A DNA stretch of 53,375 nucleotides, from NCBI RefSeq assembly GCF_003236295.1, contig NZ_POTW01000040.1, positions 1 to 53,375 on the forward strand. Direction: 5' to 3'. Position numbers and translations under genes: made by a program. The notes beneath the pieces are model-generated. The model ran no database searches, had not been told where the DNA came from, and saw nothing but the letters and a program-made list of their open reading frames with translations. Below, in pieces: positions 21,951 to 29,837 of this stretch. Source of the stretch: Jiangella anatolica (GTDB taxonomy: Bacteria; Actinomycetota; Actinomycetes; Jiangellales; Jiangellaceae). Numbering within the stretch: the first letter of the stretch is position 1; each line of letters begins with the position of its first letter.

Positions 21951-23666
21951 ATGTGGTATGGCATCTTGGGGCCGCTGGAGGTTGCCCGGAACGGACGTCC
22001 GGTCCTGGTGGGAGGCCCGCAGCAGCAGGTGCTGCTCAGCGTGCTGTTGCTGAGCGCGAACGTGCTGGTGCCCGCCGATCGGCTGGTCGATCATCTCTGG
22101 GGTGACGAGCCGCCGTCGAGCGCACGCCAGCTCCTGCACGGCTGTGTCGCGAACCTGCGCCGGGCCCTGGCAGGCGCGGACGGCGAGCACCAGCCGCTCG
22201 AGCGCCAGGGACCGGGCTATCTGATCCGGGTCGGCCCAGGGGATCTGGACCGGAGCAGGTTCGACGACCTGGTGGCCGCGGCGAGGACATCCGGCGCCGA
22301 CCGAACGCGAGCCGGGTGGGAGCACCGTTCGTCGTTGTTGCAGCAGGCCTTGCGGCTCTGGCGTGGACCCGTGCTCGACGGGATCGCGCTCGAGAGTTGC
22401 CTCCCCGAGACCGTCGCGCTCGAGGAGGCACGGCTGCGGGTCCTGGAGCAACGGGTCGAGGCGGACCTGATCCTCGGCCGGCACGCCGAGGTGGTGCCCG
22501 AACTGCAGGCGCTCACGCGGGTGCACCCGCTGCGGGAACACCCACGGAAGCTGCTCATGGCGGCACTGGCGCGATGCGGTCGGCCCGCCGATGCTCTGGC
22601 GGTGTTCCGTGACCTTCGCGAAGCCTTGATGGGCGAGCTCGGCGTGGAACCGTCGATCTCGGTTCAGGAGCTGCATCAGCAGATCCTGACCGGCGGCGAC
22701 GGGCTCGAGGACGACGACCAGACGGTCGTCGAGATCGCCGCGCCGCCGCGCAGGCTCGGGCCGCGATCGGTCGCGGCTGAGTCACACGGAGCGGCGGCCG
22801 GCGAGCAGGTGATTCGCTACGCGATGCTCGACGGACGATCGATCGCATGGTCCGCTCTCGGCAGCGGGCCACCGTTGGTCTTCGCCAGCTGGAGCTTCAG
22901 CCGGCTCGAACCGGACTGGCACGACCCAGCCTTCCAGCGGTTCGTCCGGAAGCTCGCCGAGCATCAGACGGTGATCCGATACGACCGGTGGGGAACGGGA
23001 CTGTCCGACGCCGGCCCGGTGTCGAGCTCGCTGGCCGAGGAGGTGGAGGTCCTTGCCGCCGTTGTCGATGCGGCGACCGGGGTGCTGGGCGTTCCCGGCG
23101 CACCGGTCGACCTGTTCGGGGCTTCCAGCGGGGGATGCATCGCCGGCTCCTACGCCGCGACGCGACCCGAACGCGTGGATCGTCTCGTCCTGTTCGGAGC
23201 GTATGCCTCCGGCGACCGCATCGCGTCACCGCGGACCCAGGAAGCGCTGCTCACCGTCGTCGGCTCGCATCCAGATCTGAGCTCACACATTCTGGCCGGC
23301 CTCCTGCTGCCCGGCCAGACCGTGGCCGAACGCGACGATTTCGCCCGCGTCCTGCGCTCCTCCACCAGCCCGGAGCGCGCGGCGCAGTCGCTCGAGGCGG
23401 CGTTCGCGTTCGACACGCGGGCGCAGCTCGGGCAGATCGACGCCGCGACCCTCGTCGTCCATCGCCGGGCCGATCGCGTGGTGCCGGTCGGGCTCGGCCA
23501 GGACCTCGCCAGCCGCATCCCGGGCGCCGCGTTCGTCCCTCTCGACGGCGTCGACCACCTCCCGTGGAGCGGCGATCTCGACACGCCCGCACGACTGGTG
23601 ATCGACTTCCTCGACGACGAGTCCGCCGCGGCGATCACCCGCCGGCGAGGTCGCCACGTCGCCTGA
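21951..23666 (+). CDS. SARP (BTAD) regulator fused to an alpha/beta-hydrolase
   Basis: A 571-residue fusion. Residues 1-95 are an OmpR-type winged helix (WYGILGPLEVARNGRPV; GPQQQVLLSVLLL; VDHLWGDEPPSSARQLLHGC). Residues about 100-245 form the BTAD domain (SRFDDLVAAAR; RLRVLEQRVEADLILGRH; RKLLMAALARCGRPADALAV). After a linker, residues 285-560 are an alpha/beta-hydrolase: RYDRWGTGLSD, nucleophile loop DLFGASSGGCIAG (Ser about 391), acid region VVHRRADRVVP and base region DGVDHLPWSGD. All three triad members appear present. The start ATG follows GAGGGGGGATTCTGC. It is probably the pathway-specific activator binding the heptamers at 17195-17223; the hydrolase may sense or modify a pathway ligand. 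This last point is speculation. Confidence 0.9.
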   Translation: MWYGILGPLEVARNGRPVLVGGPQQQVLLSVLLLSANVLVPADRLVDHLWGDEPPSSARQLLHGCVANLRRALAGADGEHQPLERQGPGYLIRVGPGDLDRSRFDDLVAAARTSGADRTRAGWEHRSSLLQQALRLWRGPVLDGIALESCLPETVALEEARLRVLEQRVEADLILGRHAEVVPELQALTRVHPLREHPRKLLMAALARCGRPADALAVFRDLREALMGELGVEPSISVQELHQQILTGGDGLEDDDQTVVEIAAPPRRLGPRSVAAESHGAAAGEQVIRYAMLDGRSIAWSALGSGPPLVFASWSFSRLEPDWHDPAFQRFVRKLAEHQTVIRYDRWGTGLSDAGPVSSSLAEEVEVLAAVVDAATGVLGVPGAPVDLFGASSGGCIAGSYAATRPERVDRLVLFGAYASGDRIASPRTQEALLTVVGSHPDLSSHILAGLLLPGQTVAERDDFARVLRSSTSPERAAQSLEAAFAFDTRAQLGQIDAATLVVHRRADRVVPVGLGQDLASRIPGAAFVPLDGVDHLPWSGDLDTPARLVIDFLDDESAAAITRRRGRHVA

Positions 23667-23739
23667 CCGGCGGCCGCTCACCCACTCACGCACGCGGTGT
23701 TGCCGCAGAAGCGCGACGCAAGCACAGAAAAGGGAGCAC

Positions 23740-24756
23740 ATGACCATCCGGAAAGCTGGCCACACCGTGCGTACGGTGTGTCGTCTTGCGATCGCTGGGG
23801 CGCTGACCCTGGCACTGAGCGCAGGCGCTGTCCTGACCACGACGGGGTCGGCCAGCGCGTCGAAGATCCACGCGATCGGCGTCGTCACGCCGCCGGCACC
23901 GCCGGACAGGTTGGAGCCGGCGAGTTTCAGGGAAGTCCACGCATATCTCTACCCGGACAGCACCGGCCGCGCCGGCGGCTATGTCTCCTGTCCGCAAGGC
24001 ATGAAGGCCGTGACAGGCGGCGCCACCGCCGCCGCCCCGAACGCAGGGCTCCTCACCGGTCTGACACCGACCTACGACGGGAACGGCTGGTACGCCAGCG
24101 CCGTGCTCCCTCTTTGGGCTCCGGACACGGGGGTGCTGGACCTGGAGGTGATCTGCGCCTGGCCGGAGCAGCTGTCCAGCGTCGCCACGCTGACCCGCAC
24201 GGTGCAGGCTCAGTATGACAGCTCGATACACACCACGCATTACCGCGACTTTCGCGGCTGCCCTGACGGGAAGGCCCTGTTTGGCGGCGGAGCATTCACG
24301 ACACAGGATGGCGTGATCGTGAACGCGCCATCCGGGGGCTCCGGCCCGTTCCTCAACGCCATGGCGCCGCTCGGCAGCTTCTGGGTCAATGGGAGTGCGA
24401 AGGCTGACTCGCCGACGACGGGCGTCGCCATGGAGAGCTACCTGCGTTGCATCGATCCCTTCCAGCTCGGCACGTCCGTGAGCGCCACAGCCTCTGGACC
24501 GTCGAGGACTGACGGGGTACAGACAACGGTGACGGCGTTCTGCCCCTCTGGCCACACCGCCTACACCGGCGGCGCCTACTGGACAGACGGACACGGCAGC
24601 CTGCGAATTTCGCACATCTCCTTCAACCGAACAGCCTGGACCGCCCAGGGCAAAGGCAACAACGGCGCCAGCCTCCAGGTCGAGGTGCGGTGCATCCGCA
24701 CCGACCAGGTCGCTACTCCCCCGGTGATAGCGACGCTGAACTCGGTGCCTCGCTAG
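23740..24756 (+). CDS. secreted protein with three internal CPxG...GGA repeats, function unknown
   Basis: A 338-residue exported protein. The signal peptide (VCRLAIAGALTLALSAGAVL) ends around ASASK. The mature part consists of three homologous units of roughly 80-90 residues. Each opens with a Cys-Pro motif and a GGA (SCPQGMKAVTGGATAA; GCPDGKALFGGGAFTT; FCPSGHTAYTGGAYWT) and ends with a Cys after a beta strand (LDLEVICA; ESYLRCID; LQVEVRCI). This gives one cysteine pair per unit, likely disulfides outside the cell. No enzyme motif is visible and I do not recognise the family. A good ribosome site AAAAGGGAG precedes ATG. Confidence 0.75.
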   Translation: MTIRKAGHTVRTVCRLAIAGALTLALSAGAVLTTTGSASASKIHAIGVVTPPAPPDRLEPASFREVHAYLYPDSTGRAGGYVSCPQGMKAVTGGATAAAPNAGLLTGLTPTYDGNGWYASAVLPLWAPDTGVLDLEVICAWPEQLSSVATLTRTVQAQYDSSIHTTHYRDFRGCPDGKALFGGGAFTTQDGVIVNAPSGGSGPFLNAMAPLGSFWVNGSAKADSPTTGVAMESYLRCIDPFQLGTSVSATASGPSRTDGVQTTVTAFCPSGHTAYTGGAYWTDGHGSLRISHISFNRTAWTAQGKGNNGASLQVEVRCIRTDQVATPPVIATLNSVPR

Positions 24757-24761
24757 GCGTT

Positions 24762-24801
24762 CTCCTGCTCTACCACCCATGCATGCCTGGTAGAGCGGGA
24801 G
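24762..24801. terminator. bidirectional hairpin terminator
   Basis: CTCCT-GCTCTACCA (24762-24775) pairs with TGGTAGAGC-GGGAG (24788-24801), a 14-bp stem with one G-T pair and a 12-base loop. It separates the convergent secreted-protein and MaoC genes and marks the left border of the catabolic island. Confidence 0.7.
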
Positions 24802-24833
24802 TACGCCTGGTGGGCGGCCCGGAAATGTGGGGT

Positions 24834-25283
24834 CTACCGGAAGCGCGAGAGCACGTCGGCGACGCACGCGGGCTTCGTCCGGCCCTCGATCTCGAGTGCC
24901 AGACGCGTGTGCACCTGGATGCTGTCGCCGACGGGTTCGGCCCGCACGATCTCTCCGTGGGCCCGCACGCGCGAGCCGACGGGCACGGGGCTGGGAAAGC
25001 GCACGCGGTCCAGCCCGTAGTTGATGACGGCCGACGCGTCGACGACCTCGAGGAGCTCGAACACGAAGCCCGAGATCAGCGAGAGGGTCAGGTAGCCGTG
25101 CGCGATGGTCGTGCCGAATGGACCGGCGGCGGCGCGCTCGCGGTCGACGTGGATCCATTGGTGATCGCCGGTGGCCTGGGCGAAGGTGTCGATGCGCGCT
25201 TGATCGACTGTCGTCCAGCTGGAGCGGCCGAGGTCGATCGGAACGGCCGAGGTGAGCTCCGCGAGCGTGATGGAGGTCGTCAC
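24834..25283 (-). CDS. MaoC-like enoyl-CoA hydratase
   Basis: A 149-residue single hot-dog protein. The hydratase motif region is ATGDHQWIHVDRERAAAGPF followed by GTTIAHGYLTLSLISGF, the catalytic Asp/His context of (R)-specific enoyl-CoA hydratases. GTG at 25283 overlaps the TGA of the SDR gene (GTGA). With the SDR and acyl-CoA dehydrogenase upstream it can form the first three steps of a beta-oxidation cycle through an (R)-3-hydroxyacyl-CoA. The chain specificity is unknown. Confidence 0.9.
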   Translation of the reverse strand: MTTSITLAELTSAVPIDLGRSSWTTVDQARIDTFAQATGDHQWIHVDRERAAAGPFGTTIAHGYLTLSLISGFVFELLEVVDASAVINYGLDRVRFPSPVPVGSRVRAHGEIVRAEPVGDSIQVHTRLALEIEGRTKPACVADVLSRFR

Positions 25284-26017
25284 ATCGAGGCCCCGCCGTC
25301 GACCGGCAGGGTGATCCCGGTGATGTATCCGGCCTCCTCGGAGGCGAGGAACGACACGGCCGCCGCCATCTCGTCGGGGCGGCCGAAGCGGCCCATCGGC
25401 ACGACGGCCGCGAGCTCTGCGAGCTTGGCCTCGGGGATCGACTCGATCATCCGCGTCGCGGCGTTCGGGAGCAGCGCGTTCACGGTGATGCCGAAGGCGG
25501 CGACCTCCTTCGCGACCGTCTTGGTGAAGCCGATGATGCCGGCCTTCGCCGCGGAGTAGTTCGCCTGGCCGGTGTTGCCACGCACGCCGCTGTACGACGT
25601 CACGTTGATGATGCGCCCGTACTCCTGCTTGCGGAAGTGCGGGATCGCGGCGCGCGTCATGCGGAACGTGCCGCCGAGGTGGATGGCCATGACCTCGTTC
25701 CAGTCGTCGTCGGTGAGCTTCCAGACGACGCGGTCGCGCAGGATGCCCGCGTTGTTGACGACGATGTCGAGCCGGCCCGACTCGGCGACGACGCGAGCGA
25801 CCTCCGCCTCGACCGCCGCCGTGTCGCTGACGTCGAGCGGGAGCGCGTCTGCGTCGATCGCGGCCGCCGCGACGCCGGCCTCCTCGACGTCGTAGTCGGC
25901 GACGTAGACCGTCGCGCCCGCCCTGCGGAGGTGGGTCGCCAGAGCGAGGCCGATGCCGCGTGCCGCGCCCGTGACGATGGCCGTGCGACCGGTGAAGTCG
26001 AAGGACAGGTTGCCCAT
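25280..26017 (-). CDS. short-chain dehydrogenase/reductase, FabG-like
   Basis: A 245-residue classical SDR. It has cofactor motif GAARGIGLAL, NNAG, catalytic Ser in NVTSYSG, YSAAKAG (Tyr and Lys), and the C-terminal ITLPVDGGASM typical of FabG-like 3-oxoacyl reductases and 3-hydroxyacyl-CoA dehydrogenases. It is encoded between acyl-CoA dehydrogenase and MaoC hydratase genes, so oxidation of a 3-hydroxyacyl-CoA is the likely direction. ATG at 26017 follows GGAAGGATCCCC. Confidence 0.9.
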   Translation of the reverse strand: MGNLSFDFTGRTAIVTGAARGIGLALATHLRRAGATVYVADYDVEEAGVAAAAIDADALPLDVSDTAAVEAEVARVVAESGRLDIVVNNAGILRDRVVWKLTDDDWNEVMAIHLGGTFRMTRAAIPHFRKQEYGRIINVTSYSGVRGNTGQANYSAAKAGIIGFTKTVAKEVAAFGITVNALLPNAATRMIESIPEAKLAELAAVVPMGRFGRPDEMAAAVSFLASEEAGYITGITLPVDGGASM

Positions 26018-26070
26018 GGGGATCCTTCCAGTGCGGATGGGATGTCGAGCCGGCGGCGACCGCCGCCGGC

Positions 26071-27216
26071 TCAGAGACCGAGGTCGCGGCCGATGAGCTC
26101 CTTCATGATCTCGTTCGAGCCGGCCCAGATCTTGGTGACCCGGGCGTCCTGCCACGCGCGCGCGGCCCGGTACTCGGTCATGTAGCCGTAGCCGCCGTGC
26201 ACCTGCACGCAGTGGTCGAGCACCTCGTTCTGGATCTCGGCGGTCCACCACTTGGCCTTCGCCGCGTCGACGGCGCTCAGGTCGCCGGCGGCGTGCGCCG
26301 TCACGCAGTCGTCGACGTAGGCCTGCGTCACCTCGACCTTGGTGACCAGCTCCGCGAGCAGGAACTTGAGGTGCTGGAAGCTGCCGATCGGCTGCCCGAA
26401 CGCCTCGCGCGCCCGCGCGTACTCGAGCGTCTCGTCGAGGATCCGGCGCGCGTGTGCAAGGTTGCACACGGCCGAGCCGAGACGCTCCTGCGGCAGCAGC
26501 CGCATCATGTGCGCGAAACCGCGATCCAGCTCGCCGATCAGCTGGTCCTCGGCGACCCGGACGTCCTCGAAGAACAGCTCGGCGGTGTCGGCCTCGGGCT
26601 GGCCGACCTTCTCCAGCTTGCGTCCGCGACTAAACCCCTCGCTCGGGAAGTCGATCGCGAAGAGGCTGATGCCGTGCGTGCGTGGCCCGCCACCCGTGCG
26701 CGCCGCGACGAGCACGAGGCCGGCGGAGGCGCCGTTCGTGATGAACGTCTTCGACCCGCTGACCAGCCATCCCCTGTCCACTCGCGTCGCCCGCGTCTTC
26801 AGCGCGCCGAGATCGGTGCCGCCCGAGGGCTCGGTCATCGCGATCGCCGACACGAGCTCACCCGTCGCCATCCGCGGCAGCCACCGCTCGCGCTGCTCGG
26901 GAGTGCCGAACCGCACGAGGTACGGAACGACGACGTCGAAGTGGATGCTGAGCGACGAGGCGAGGCCCATCGTCACCTTCGAGAGCTCCTCGATGAAGAC
27001 GGCGTTGAACCGATAGTCCTCCGGGGCCGAGCCGCCGTACTCCTCCGGGATTTCCAGACCGAGCAGTCCGGCCTCGCCCGCCTTGCGCCACACGTCGCGG
27101 CCGATCGCGTGGCCGGCACGAAACTCGTCGATGTGGCCGACGACCTCGCGCTCGAGGAACGTCCGCGCCATCGCCCGGAACGCCTCGTGGTCCTCGAGGT
27201 AGACCGTCCGCTTCAT
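26071..27216 (-). CDS. acyl-CoA dehydrogenase
   Basis: A 381-residue flavoprotein of normal length. Motifs: SAIAMTEPSGGTDLGALKT (FAD/substrate), GSKTFITNGASAG, REAFGQPIGSFQHLKF (FAD phosphate), VHGGYGYMTEY, and IWAGSNEIMKELIGRDL at the C-terminus. The usual catalytic Glu of the medium-chain type (YEGT) is replaced by WAGS. LLPQERL matches the helix-G Glu position of long-chain and isovaleryl-CoA dehydrogenases, so the enzyme is probably active and of that type. The ATG at 27216 is preferred; a GTG at 27249 overlaps the promoter. It is controlled from the palindrome at 27252-27275. Confidence 0.92.
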   Translation of the reverse strand: MKRTVYLEDHEAFRAMARTFLEREVVGHIDEFRAGHAIGRDVWRKAGEAGLLGLEIPEEYGGSAPEDYRFNAVFIEELSKVTMGLASSLSIHFDVVVPYLVRFGTPEQRERWLPRMATGELVSAIAMTEPSGGTDLGALKTRATRVDRGWLVSGSKTFITNGASAGLVLVAARTGGGPRTHGISLFAIDFPSEGFSRGRKLEKVGQPEADTAELFFEDVRVAEDQLIGELDRGFAHMMRLLPQERLGSAVCNLAHARRILDETLEYARAREAFGQPIGSFQHLKFLLAELVTKVEVTQAYVDDCVTAHAAGDLSAVDAAKAKWWTAEIQNEVLDHCVQVHGGYGYMTEYRAARAWQDARVTKIWAGSNEIMKELIGRDLGL

Positions 27217-27251
27217 CGTTCGCTCCTTCGGATCGGCGAGCCGCCTCACCA

Positions 27252-27275
27252 GATTCTAAGCGATCGCTTAGAATC
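27252..27275. promoter_or_regulatory. 24-bp perfect palindrome, candidate TetR operator
   Basis: The arms GATTCTAAGC and GCTTAGAATC flank a GATC centre with no mismatch. It lies 35 bp before the acyl-CoA dehydrogenase ATG and 59 bp before the divergent TetR ATG. The length and symmetry are typical for TetR operators. Confidence 0.75.
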
Positions 27276-27334
27276 TTTGGCGATGATACTCTGCCGGCCG
27301 ACGCACGGGTGTCAAGCGTTGAAGGGGTGGGTCG

Positions 27335-27958
27335 ATGGTCACGTCCCCGCCCGCGCCGGGCGCGAGGAAGAGCAACGCCCGCGGCATCCGAGGTCGCGCG
27401 CGGCTACTCGACAGCGCGTTGCGGGCATTCGCGTCGAGGGGCTTCCACGGTGCGACCACGCGCGAGATCGCCGACGACGCCGGCATGAGCGCGGCCGCGG
27501 CGTACGCGCACTTCCCGACGAAGGAGTCGATGCTCTACGAGCTCTCGCTTCGCGGGCACACGGAGGCGCTCGCGACGATCGAGACCGCGGCGGGCGAGGA
27601 CGGACCGCCCGTCGAGCGGCTCCAGCGCGCGATGACCGCGTTCTCGACGTGGCACGCGAGGAGCCACACGACGGCCCGCGTCGTGCAGTACGAGATGGCG
27701 GCGCTCACGCCCGAGCACGCGGCCGAGATCGCGACGATCCGCCGGCGTACTCAGCGCATCGTCACCGCCCTCATCGAGGAGGGCATGGCGACCGGCGAGT
27801 TCGGCGACGACGACGCGCACGCGGCGGGGCTCGCCATCCTCTCGATGGGCATCGACGTCGCGCGCTGGTACCGCGACGACGGCGCCTGGTCGCCCGACGA
27901 GATCGGCGCCCGGAACGGTCGCTGGGCCGTCACCATGCTCGGCGGCCGGCCCGCCTAA
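27335..27958 (+). CDS. TetR-family regulator
   Basis: A 207-residue protein. The N-terminal helix-turn-helix is LLDSALRAFASRGFHGATTR followed by EIADDAGMSAAAAYAHFPTK. The C-terminal ligand domain is helical with a YRDDGAWSPDEIG stretch. It is divergent from the acyl-CoA dehydrogenase operon across a perfect palindrome, so it probably represses that operon and itself until an acyl-CoA ligand binds. Its TAA overlaps the TAG of the next TetR gene by 2 bp, tail to tail. Confidence 0.9.
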   Translation: MVTSPPAPGARKSNARGIRGRARLLDSALRAFASRGFHGATTREIADDAGMSAAAAYAHFPTKESMLYELSLRGHTEALATIETAAGEDGPPVERLQRAMTAFSTWHARSHTTARVVQYEMAALTPEHAAEIATIRRRTQRIVTALIEEGMATGEFGDDDAHAAGLAILSMGIDVARWYRDDGAWSPDEIGARNGRWAVTMLGGRPA

Positions 27959-28548
27959 CCTCGGACGATCGCGACGAGCACCGGCATCGCGACGTCCACG
28001 AGGGTCTCCACCTCGGCGTCGGACCCGCACGCCACCACGCGCTCGGCGACCTCGCCGATCGCGGCGGTGAGGATCGCCACCCGGAGATCATTCGCCGCGG
28101 ACTCGGGCCAGCCGAGCAGCGTCAGATTCCGCCAGACCCACCTCTGCGTACGTCGCCGCTGAGCGGTCGCGAGCTCGGCCGGCACGTCGATCCCGCGATA
28201 GACCGCCTCGATGCCACGGTGCTCCCAGACGGTGCGCAGATAGACCCGCGTGCCGACCTCGAGCAGGGCCAGCGGGTCGGGGTCGCCCGACCGCCGCGCG
28301 CCGCGGACCGCGTCGGCGACCCGCTCCTCGTACCGGTCCTGGTGCGACTCCCACGCGGCGACGAAGAGATCGGCCTTTCCGCCGAAGTGGTGGTAAAGGC
28401 TGCCCGTGCTCACCCCCGCGCGCACCGCGACGTCGCCGATGCTCGCCCCCTGGTAGCCGTCGGCCTCGAACGTCCTCGCCGCGGCGTCCACGATGTCCCG
28501 CCTGCGCTGGACGGAACTCCCCCAGGTCCGCTGCCCGCTCGCGCCCAT
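27955..28548 (-). CDS. TetR-family regulator
   Basis: A 197-residue protein. The HTH is DIVDAAARTFEADGYQGASI then GDVAVRAGVSTGSLYHHFGG. It is closer in sequence style to FadR/KstR-type regulators than to its neighbour at 27335. It is divergent from the two-gene acyl-CoA dehydrogenase operon, with a 73-bp gap that contains three ATTCNNGAAT-like units. The start at 28548 was taken as the first in-frame ATG; MGASGQR precedes the conserved domain. Confidence 0.9.
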   Translation of the reverse strand: MGASGQRTWGSSVQRRRDIVDAAARTFEADGYQGASIGDVAVRAGVSTGSLYHHFGGKADLFVAAWESHQDRYEERVADAVRGARRSGDPDPLALLEVGTRVYLRTVWEHRGIEAVYRGIDVPAELATAQRRRTQRWVWRNLTLLGWPESAANDLRVAILTAAIGEVAERVVACGSDAEVETLVDVAMPVLVAIVRG

Positions 28549-28561
28549 CTCGACCCCGCCC

Positions 28562-28591
28562 TTGACATGCGATCCGCTGGATCAGCATCAT
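28562..28591 (+). promoter_or_regulatory. candidate promoter of the dehydrogenase pair
   Basis: TTGACA at 28562-28567 is a consensus -35. CATCAT at 28586-28591 is a possible -10 with an 18-bp spacer. Transcription would begin about 25 bases before the ATG at 28622, inside the repeat array. Confidence 0.45.
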
Positions 28592-28625
28592 TCGAGAATT
28601 GATTCCAGAATGGATTATAGAATGA
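28590..28625 (+). repeat. three tandem 12-bp units overlapping a start codon
   Basis: The units are ATTCGAGAATTG, ATTCCAGAATGG and ATTATAGAATGA. The first two contain the dyad ATTC-NN-GAAT, and the third has lost half of it. The last unit includes the ATG at 28622. This is probably a multi-copy operator for the divergent TetR at 27955. Confidence 0.6.
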
Positions 28626-29836
28626 ACTCCTTCGCGACGCTCCCCCTGCCCGATTTCCGGAAGGCCGTGCGCTCGTGGATCGCCGAGCACGCACCGCAAG
28701 GCCTCGCGGAGGTCCACGACTGGAACCGGCCCGTCATCGGCGCCATGGACACGGAGCCGTTCGACCGCGCGGAACGTCATCCCCTCTACCGCGAGTGGGA
28801 ACGCCGGCTGCTCGCCGCGGGCCTCGTGTGCCCGCAGTGGCCGGTCGAGTACGGCGGCAGCGGATGGACCCCCGACCGCGCGGCCGCCTTCGTGGAGGAG
28901 TGTCACCGCGCCGGCGTGCCCCGCGTGACGCGCCACATGGGCGAGGACCTGGTGGCCCCGGCCCTCCTCGCCCACGGCACCGAGGAGCAGAAGGCGTACT
29001 TCCTGCCGCGAATCCGGACCGGTGAGCACCGGTACTGCCAGGGGTTCTCCGAGCCCGACTCGGGGTCGGACCTCGCCTCGCTACGCACCCGGGGCCGCGT
29101 CGACGGCGATCGCGTCGTGGTGAGCGGGCAGAAGACCTGGACCTCGCTCGCGGAGCTCGCGACCCACATGTTCACGCTCTGCCGCACCGAGCCCGGCAGC
29201 TCCCGGCACCGCGGGATCTCCTACGTGCTCATCGAGCTCGACGACCCCGGGGTCCAGATCCGCCCCATCCCCCAGATCACCGGCCGCTCCGAGTTCTGCG
29301 AGGTCTTCCTCGACGAGGTGCCGGCCCCGCTCTTCAACGTCGTCGGCGGCCTCGGCGACGGGTGGCGGGTCGCGATGACGACGCTCGGAGCGGAGCGAGG
29401 CGGCAAGGCGAGCACGCAGCGCCTGGGCTTCGAGCGCGAGGTCACCGACCTCCTGCGCCTGCTCACCGACCAGGGCCGGATGCGCGATCCCCTCGTTCGC
29501 CGGCAGCTGGCACTGGCCCTCGGCCAGGTCGAGGTCATGCGTATGCAGGGCGATCGCGTGCTCGCGGGCGTCATGAGCGGGCGCCTCGACCGCGGTCTGG
29601 ACCCGTCGACGGGAAAGCTCATGTGGAGCGAGTTCCAGCGCGAGCTCGGCGACCTGCTCGCACGCGTCCTGGGACCGGAATTCGTGGTCCGGCCGGACGG
29701 CGCGGGGTTCCCGCTCGACGAGTGGCAGGACCTCTTCCTCGCGAGCCGGGCCGACACCATCTACGCCGGCACGAGCCAGATCCAGCGCAACCTCATCGCC
29801 GAGCGCGTGCTCGGCCTGCCCCGAGGAGAGCACTGA
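28622..29836 (+). CDS. acyl-CoA dehydrogenase, large partner of a pair
   Basis: A 404-residue flavoprotein. Motifs: VCPQWPVEYGGSGWT, CQGFSEPDSGSDLASLRTRG, VVSGQKTWTSLA, and the C-terminal IYAGTSQIQRNLIAERVLGL. The last is typical of FadE26/FadE28-type subunits that work as heteromers. The short-chain-type catalytic Glu is absent from YAGT. The sequence TTLGAERGGKAS supplies a Glu in the helix-G region. No clear ribosome site lies before ATG 28622 (ATG 28610 is an in-frame alternative), so the mRNA may be nearly leaderless. It is followed after 1 bp by a second dehydrogenase gene. Confidence 0.9.
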   Translation: MNSFATLPLPDFRKAVRSWIAEHAPQGLAEVHDWNRPVIGAMDTEPFDRAERHPLYREWERRLLAAGLVCPQWPVEYGGSGWTPDRAAAFVEECHRAGVPRVTRHMGEDLVAPALLAHGTEEQKAYFLPRIRTGEHRYCQGFSEPDSGSDLASLRTRGRVDGDRVVVSGQKTWTSLAELATHMFTLCRTEPGSSRHRGISYVLIELDDPGVQIRPIPQITGRSEFCEVFLDEVPAPLFNVVGGLGDGWRVAMTTLGAERGGKASTQRLGFEREVTDLLRLLTDQGRMRDPLVRRQLALALGQVEVMRMQGDRVLAGVMSGRLDRGLDPSTGKLMWSEFQRELGDLLARVLGPEFVVRPDGAGFPLDEWQDLFLASRADTIYAGTSQIQRNLIAERVLGLPRGEH

Positions 29837-29837
29837 C

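Noticed and set aside
24762-24801. Insertion-sequence end or attachment site
   Set aside because: The inverted repeat is a single compact hairpin between convergent genes and lacks any transposase nearby; a terminator explains it.
26197-28602. 801-codon open frame crossing the dehydrogenase and both TetR genes
   Set aside because: It runs over a perfect operator palindrome and three genes with clear motifs; no domain in its translation.
28590-28625. CRISPR-like array
   Set aside because: Units are 12 bp, contiguous and without spacers; this is an operator-type repeat.
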